A stretch of DNA of 33,843 nucleotides from Photobacterium damselae (lineage in GTDB: Bacteria > Pseudomonadota > Gammaproteobacteria > Enterobacterales > Vibrionaceae). Location of the stretch: positions 1 to 33,843 of the forward strand of contig NZ_PYOG01000032.1 of assembly GCF_003026815.1 (NCBI RefSeq). Reading direction: 5' to 3'. The position numbers and the translations under genes are program-made. Below are positions 30,501 to 33,843 of this stretch, one piece after another (position 1 is the stretch's first letter; each line of letters starts with the position of its first letter). The notes below the pieces were generated by a model. It was not told the DNA's origin. It saw only the letters and a list, made by a program, of their open reading frames with translations, and did not search any database.

Positions 30501-30674
30501 GTTGCAGGTCTTTCTGTGGGTACCTTGTTTACTCTCTTTGTACTGCCAGTTATCTATACATATTTGGCTAGTATTCATAAACCACTACCAGTCTTTGTAG
30601 AAGATAAAGATCTGGAAAAACTTAAGCGAGTAGATGAAGCACGCAACGCACTAAAAAACCGAGATGATCAATAA
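27555..30674 (+). CDS. RND (HAE1-type) multidrug efflux permease, MexI/VexH-like
   Basis: 1039-residue inner-membrane proton/drug antiporter with the RND plan of twelve helices and two large periplasmic loops. It starts MRFTDVFIKRPVLAVSISFL, the HAE1 consensus. Proton-relay residues D400 and D401 are in helix 4 (GLVVDDAIVVLENVDRH). The helix-10 lysine is in GLISKHGILICEVAKE. Closer in wording to MexI of Pseudomonas than to AcrB or MexB. Substrates cannot be read from sequence; relatives export hydrophobic drugs and small signals or metabolites. Twelve nt after the adaptor gene, with GGAGG before the ATG. A terminator follows and no outer-membrane factor gene is present. Confidence 0.94.
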   Translation: MRFTDVFIKRPVLAVSISFLIALLGLQAVFKMQVREYPDMTNTVVTVSTGYYGASADLIQGFITQPLEQAIAQADNIDYMTSSSVLGSSTITVNMKLNTDPNAALADILAKTNSVRSQLPKEAEDPTVTMSTGSGTAVMYIGFTSDELSSSQITDYLQRVVTPQLFTVNGVSKVDLYGGMKYALRVWLDPAKMGAYNLSAADVMNVLNSNNYQSATGQATGEFVLYNGSADTQVKNTDELKKLVVSTQKGQVIRLGDIAKVTLAKSHDQYRATANGQEAVVAAINAAPTANPINIAKGIYQILPELERNMPSTIKMNIMYDSTIAINESIHEVIKTIVEAAVIVLVVITLFLGSIRAVVIPVVTIPLSLIGVAMVMQALGFSWNLLTLLAMVLAIGLVVDDAIVVLENVDRHIKEGESPFRAAIIGTREIAVPVIAMTLTLGAVYAPIALMGGLTGTLFKEFALTLAGTVFISGIVALTLSPMMCSKMLKADKTPSKFEQVVHNTLERITVRYEKILHGLMTMRPVVIGFAVLVFVSLPLMFKFIPSELAPAEDNGVVVLMANAPSNVNLDYIQNTMDQVNHVLTDQPEVAFSMIFSGVMTSNQAFGIASLVPWSERKASQAQIAKRVTGLVKDVPQMAVTAFQMPPLPGAGSGLPMQFVITTPNNFESLFQVASTFLTKVKENPQIVYSDLDLNFDSATMKIKIDKDKAGAYGITMQNIGQTLSTMMADGYVNRIDLNGRSYEVIPQVERKYRLNPENLKNYYVRAANGDSIPLSSLVTISVISEPRSLPTFNQLNSATISAALAPGVAMGDAINWFESTAQTVLPSGYQYNFMGEARQFVTEGNALYFTFLLALAIIFLVLAIQFESLRDPLVILITVPLAICGALISLAWGAATMNIYSQVGLITLIGLISKHGILICEVAKEEQLNNKKSRMDAVIEAARIRLRPILMTTAAMIAGLIPLLYASGAGAASRFSIGIVIVAGLSVGTLFTLFVLPVIYTYLASIHKPLPVFVEDKDLEKLKRVDEARNALKNRDDQ

Positions 30675-30697
30675 AATACTTTCATCAAAATAGTAAA

Positions 30698-30729
30698 TAA
30701 AGAGGTCGCAATGTGCGGCCTCTTTTATT
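30698..30729 (+). terminator. Terminator of the RND operon
   Basis: AGAGGTCGCA (30701-30710) pairs with TGCGGCCTCT (30714-30723; one G-U pair), then TTTATTT. It ends the three-gene efflux operon. Confidence 0.85.
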
Positions 30730-30814
30730 TTTCGCAATAGTAAGCGACAAATAGTGAACCTTTACATAGAATGAAAGTAGTTATGAAAAAGCCGTTATGG
30801 AGTAAACCCAAACC

Positions 30815-31075
30815 ATGTTCGATCCTAAAAAACTTGAGCAAGTAGCCAAGCAGATCCATGAGTCAATGCCACAGCCGGTAAAAGATCTCGGTAACGACGT
30901 TGAGCAAAAAGTTCGCCAAGTGATCCAATCTCAACTAGGCAAACTGGATGTTGTTAACCGTGAAGAATTTGATGTGCAAACTCAAGTTTTACTGCGTACT
31001 CGTCAAAAGCTAACTGAGCTTGAGCAAAAAATGGCGGAGCTTGAAGCAAAGTTAAATAACAATAAAGACGCTTAA
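30815..31075 (+). CDS. ubiK: Ubiquinone biosynthesis accessory factor UbiK
   Basis: 86 aa, BMFP family (YqiC in E. coli). The N-terminal part [19 protein letters not shown] is an amphipathic membrane-binding helix. The conserved [19 protein letters not shown] leads into a C-terminal leucine-rich coiled coil ([16 protein letters not shown]) that mediates trimerisation. UbiK binds UbiJ, encoded at 7169-7771 in this window, and helps the Ubi complex handle hydrophobic intermediates; it is needed mainly aerobically. It is a single-gene unit with its own terminator shared with ilvC. Confidence 0.94.
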   Translation: MFDPKKLEQVAKQIHESMPQPVKDLGNDVEQKVRQVIQSQLGKLDVVNREEFDVQTQVLLRTRQKLTELEQKMAELEAKLNNNKDA

Positions 31076-31097
31076 TCACTTAGCGCACAGATAAATA

Positions 31098-31132
31098 AAA
31101 AGGGTCTGCACGTTTGATGCAGACCCTTTTTT
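31098..31132. terminator. Bidirectional terminator between ubiK and ilvC
   Basis: AAAAGGGTCTGCA (31098-31110) pairs perfectly with TGCAGACCCTTTT (31118-31130), 7-nt loop, T run following. It is among the strongest hairpins in the window and serves both convergent genes. Confidence 0.92.
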
Positions 31133-31149
31133 AATATCTATTGTTAAAT

Positions 31150-32637
31150 TTACTCGCCGCCGACAGCAATGCGTTTCATGTCTGTCATATAACCGCGTAG
31201 CGTATGACCAATAACCTCAACAGGATGCTGACGAATAGTTTGGTTTACCTCAATTAAAGTTTGATTATCTGCCCACTGAGAATGGGAGCTTAAACCACGG
31301 CCAATATCTTCTGTCGATACTTTTGCCATGAATTTTTCACGAAGCAAAGGAACAGCAACATTAGCAAAAAGATAATTACCGTATTCAGCAGTATCAGAAA
31401 TAACAACATTCATTTCATATAGGCGCTTACGAGCGATCGTATTAGCAATCAGCGGTAATTCATGAAGTGATTCATAGTAAGCAGACTCATCAATAATGCC
31501 AGATGCTGTCATGGCTTCAAATGCCAATTCAACGCCAGCACGCACCATCGCGACCATTAAGATACCGTTATCAAAATATTCTTGCTCTTCAATATGAAGA
31601 TTAGAACTTGGGTAATTTTCAAATGCAGTCTCGCCCGTTTCATTACGCCAAGTCAGTAGATTGATATCATCATTAGCCCAGTCGGCCATCATGGTTGCTG
31701 AAAAATGACCAGAAATAATATCGTCCATATGCTTATTATAGAGAGGACGCATCAAATCTTTTAACTCTTCAGATAATTCAAAAGCACGCACTTTTGCAGG
31801 ATTTGATAGGCGATCCATCATATGGGTAATACCGCCAAATTTTAGAGCTTCAGTAATGGTTTCCCATCCATATTGCAGCAACTTACCCGCATAATCTGGC
31901 TCAATACCATCAGCAATCATTTTTTCATAACAAACAATAGAGCCCGCTTGTAGCATGCCACAAAGTATCGTTTGCTCACCCATAAGATCTGATTTCACTT
32001 CTGCAACAAAAGATGATTCTAGCACTCCTGCGCGATGGCCTCCCGTTGCCGCCGCCCACGCTTTTGCAATCGCTAAACCCTCACCATTGGGATCATTTTC
32101 AGGATGAACCGCAATTAATGTTGGTACGCCAAAACCACGCTTATACTCTTCACGCACTTCTGTACCTGGACATTTAGGGGCAACCATAACCACAGTTAGA
32201 TCTGAACGAACTTGCATGCCTTCTTCAACGATATTAAAACCGTGAGAATAACCTAATGTCGCTCCCTGCTTCATCAGAGGCATTACCGCATTAACAACGT
32301 TTGTATGCTGCTTATCTGGAGTTAAGTTAATGACAAGATCAGCTTGAGGGATTAGTTGCTCGTAACTGCCAACCTCAAAACCATTATCTTTAGCATTACG
32401 ATAGGATTGACGCTGCTCGTCAATTGCTACCTGACGAAGCGCATATGCGACGTTCAGCCCCGAATCACGCATATTAAGACCCTGGTTAAGACCCTGAGCA
32501 CCACACCCGACAATAACAACTTGCTTACCCTTTAGATAATCCGCTTCTGCAGTAAACTCCTCACGCGCCATAAAACGGCAACGACCAAGTTGATCTAACT
32601 GCTCACGTAGATTTAGGGTATTAAAGTAATTTGCCAT
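31150..32637 (-). CDS. ilvC: Ketol-acid reductoisomerase, class II
   Basis: NADPH-dependent isomeroreductase converting acetolactate and acetohydroxybutyrate in the valine/isoleucine pathway. 495 aa with duplicated knotted C-terminal domains, the long class II form of enterobacteria and Vibrionaceae. NADPH loop [11 protein letters not shown] (43-53). Catalytic H132 (GYSHGFNI). Mg ligands D217 and E221 ([10 protein letters not shown]). Transcribed divergently from ilvY, whose product activates ilvC on binding acetolactate-type inducers in E. coli. GGAG stands about eight nt before the ATG. Confidence 0.97.
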   Translation of the reverse strand: MANYFNTLNLREQLDQLGRCRFMAREEFTAEADYLKGKQVVIVGCGAQGLNQGLNMRDSGLNVAYALRQVAIDEQRQSYRNAKDNGFEVGSYEQLIPQADLVINLTPDKQHTNVVNAVMPLMKQGATLGYSHGFNIVEEGMQVRSDLTVVMVAPKCPGTEVREEYKRGFGVPTLIAVHPENDPNGEGLAIAKAWAAATGGHRAGVLESSFVAEVKSDLMGEQTILCGMLQAGSIVCYEKMIADGIEPDYAGKLLQYGWETITEALKFGGITHMMDRLSNPAKVRAFELSEELKDLMRPLYNKHMDDIISGHFSATMMADWANDDINLLTWRNETGETAFENYPSSNLHIEEQEYFDNGILMVAMVRAGVELAFEAMTASGIIDESAYYESLHELPLIANTIARKRLYEMNVVISDTAEYGNYLFANVAVPLLREKFMAKVSTEDIGRGLSSHSQWADNQTLIEVNQTIRQHPVEVIGHTLRGYMTDMKRIAVGGE

Positions 32638-32710
32638 ATAACCAACTCCATGACTAAATAATAAAAGTGACGTACCTGTCGATAGCTTTGATACTAGATC
32701 AGTCTTTTTG

Positions 32711-32725
32711 TTGCGAAAAGTGCTA
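32711..32725. promoter_or_regulatory. IlvY operator-like site 1 in the ilvC-ilvY gap
   Basis: TTGCGAAAAGTGCTA, a LysR-type T-N11-A dyad matching the second site at 12 of 15 bases. Its start is 31 bp (about three helical turns) from that of site 2, which would place bound dimers on one face of the DNA. It is nearer to ilvC. Confidence 0.6.
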
Positions 32726-32741
32726 TATTCACAACAACGAA

Positions 32742-32756
32742 TTGCAAAAAATGCAA
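32742..32756. promoter_or_regulatory. IlvY operator-like site 2 in the ilvC-ilvY gap
   Basis: TTGCAAAAAATGCAA, a perfect dyad with half-sites TTGCA/TGCAA and a 5-nt spacer. It lies eight bases upstream of the chosen ilvY start, where binding would give autorepression as in E. coli ilvY. Confidence 0.7.
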
Positions 32757-32764
32757 CATGGATG

Positions 32765-33643
32765 ATGAACCTAAAAAATTTGCAACACTTTATTCACCTA
32801 GCAGAATCGAAAAGCTTTACCGTCACAGCACAAAAGACTCATATCAGCCTCTCGGCCTTAAGTCGTGTTATTCAGCGTTTAGAACAAGAGCTGGAGCAAA
32901 GCTTATTCATTCGCGACAATCGCAGCGTTGAACTTACCGCTGCAGGGAAAGAGCTATTACCAGTTGCAATAGGTATCGTTGAACAATGGCACCAACTTAA
33001 AACTCAGCTTTCAACCGACCAGCACTTGTTAAGAGGAAAACTCACTCTTTTTTGTTCTGTTACCGCAAGCTATAGTCATTTACCGCAACTTGTCACGGAA
33101 TTACGCCAAACTCACCCACAAATAGAGATTCAGCTATTAACTGGCGATCCAGCCCAAGCGATAGAAAAAGTTCTCAATGATGAGGCCGATATTGCAATCG
33201 CTGCAAAACCTAAACACCTCTCAAACAAATTAACCTTTATCGAGTTTGATCAAGTAACCTTAACGGTTATCAGTCCATTACTAGTGGGACAGTCATTGCA
33301 ACCAACCCATCAAATATCTGCTCAATGGCAAACGCTACCTTTTATTCTTCCAGAATCAGGAACCGCACGAGATCATAGTAATGATTGGCTCAGAGATAAC
33401 CAAATAAACCCAACAATTTATGCTCAAGTTGCAGGTCATGAGGCGATTGTAAGTATGGTTGCTTTGGGATGTGGGGTGGGTATTGCCCCTGATGTTGTGA
33501 TTGATAATAGCCCAATGAAAGATCGCGTATTTAAACACAACGATCAAAATATCAAGCCACTGGCTCTTGGACTATGTTGTAAAAAAAGCCGAGCTCACGA
33601 GCCTTTATTAGCCGCTTTAATGCAGTTGTGCCAATCACAGTAG
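32765..33643 (+). CDS. ilvY: LysR-family regulator IlvY
   Basis: LysR-type activator of ilvC. 292 aa from the chosen start. N-terminal winged helix: [20 protein letters not shown], then [20 protein letters not shown], and [19 protein letters not shown]. The periplasmic-binding-like effector domain contains IlvY-specific words: [61 protein letters not shown]. The frame is open to 32708, but a start there would put both operator-like sites inside the gene, so the ATG at 32765 (or 32762) is preferred, with only a weak ribosome-binding site. Divergent from ilvC. Confidence 0.94.
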   Translation: MNLKNLQHFIHLAESKSFTVTAQKTHISLSALSRVIQRLEQELEQSLFIRDNRSVELTAAGKELLPVAIGIVEQWHQLKTQLSTDQHLLRGKLTLFCSVTASYSHLPQLVTELRQTHPQIEIQLLTGDPAQAIEKVLNDEADIAIAAKPKHLSNKLTFIEFDQVTLTVISPLLVGQSLQPTHQISAQWQTLPFILPESGTARDHSNDWLRDNQINPTIYAQVAGHEAIVSMVALGCGVGIAPDVVIDNSPMKDRVFKHNDQNIKPLALGLCCKKSRAHEPLLAALMQLCQSQ

Positions 33644-33718
33644 TAGTATGAGCTATAAACAAGGATGTGCGTTTTTACCGACCAACTCAAGATCTTCAAT
33701 TTATTTTTAACAAATGGC

Positions 33719-33752
33719 AAAAAGGCTCATATCTTTCGATATGAGCCTTCTT
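33719..33752. terminator. Terminator between ilvY and tRNA-Trp
   Basis: AAGGCTCATATC (33722-33733) pairs perfectly with GATATGAGCCTT (33738-33749), TTTC loop. On the minus strand it is followed by TTTTT and so ends the tRNA-Trp transcript; it may also serve ilvY. Confidence 0.85.
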
Positions 33753-33757
33753 AAATA

Positions 33758-33834
<77 letters not shown>

Positions 33835-33843
33835 GTTGTTCGT

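Noticed and set aside
32708..32764. Upstream ATG extending IlvY by 19 residues
   Set aside because: It would cover both operator-like sites; the LysR family starts at MNLKNLQHF.

Overview
This is a chromosomal window from a gammaproteobacterium, most probably a member of the Vibrionaceae (Vibrio/Photobacterium group). The evidence is the gene order rmuC-ubiE-ubiJ-ubiB-tatABC-tatD-hemB, the thiCEFSGH operon, the rep/cytochrome c5 pair, the ilvY/ilvC pair, a class II ketol-acid reductoisomerase and moderately AT-rich DNA. Nearly everything is core metabolism on a stable chromosome. I see no insertion sequence, prophage, CRISPR array, integron or defence island.

Layout. 1-743: 3' end of a biodegradative (AdiA-type) arginine decarboxylase. 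744-2045: the least conventional stretch, AT-rich, with a small basic unknown protein and a secreted protein built of three tandem repeats with an inverted-repeat array upstream. 2046-10184 (minus strand): hemB, tatD, tatC, tatB, tatA, ubiB, ubiJ, ubiE and rmuC, combining haem synthesis, twin-arginine export and ubiquinone synthesis. 10399-12571: convergent DMT and Bcr/CflA-type transporters that share an embedded terminator. 12822-14612: a long X-Pro aminopeptidase. 14710-20916 (minus): thiCEFSGH behind a TPP riboswitch, almost every junction overlapping. 21033-22057: a UspA-type stress protein and the fluoride channel FluC/CrcB. 22165-22921 (minus): a tRNA operon Arg(CCG)-His-Pro-His-Pro with a strong promoter, two tandem terminators and a decayed tRNA-like element between them. 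23150-25656: cytochrome c5 and the Rep helicase. 25846-30674: a TetR-MFP-RND efflux operon with a palindromic operator. 30815-31075: ubiK. 31150-33643: ilvC and divergent ilvY with two operator-like sites. 33758-33834: tRNA-Trp.

How the genes work together. UbiE, UbiJ, UbiB and UbiK all serve aerobic ubiquinone synthesis, though ubiK lies about 23 kb from the others. TatABC exports folded cofactor-containing proteins, and cytochrome c5 and haem synthesis add to the respiratory theme. The thi operon makes the thiazole and pyrimidine moieties of thiamine and joins them, under TPP feedback. Its ThiE carries a roughly 205-residue N-terminal extension that looks like a degenerate ThiD kinase. IlvY is expected to control ilvC from sites in the shared intergenic region.

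The candidates most worth a second look are the triple-repeat secreted protein and its inverted-repeat region, the ThiD-like relic in ThiE, the 9-bp alternative pairing partner of the TPP riboswitch P1 strand, and the tRNA operon remodelling with its tRNA-derived trailer element. No clear new multi-gene system is visible. Most of the window is ordinary housekeeping DNA.
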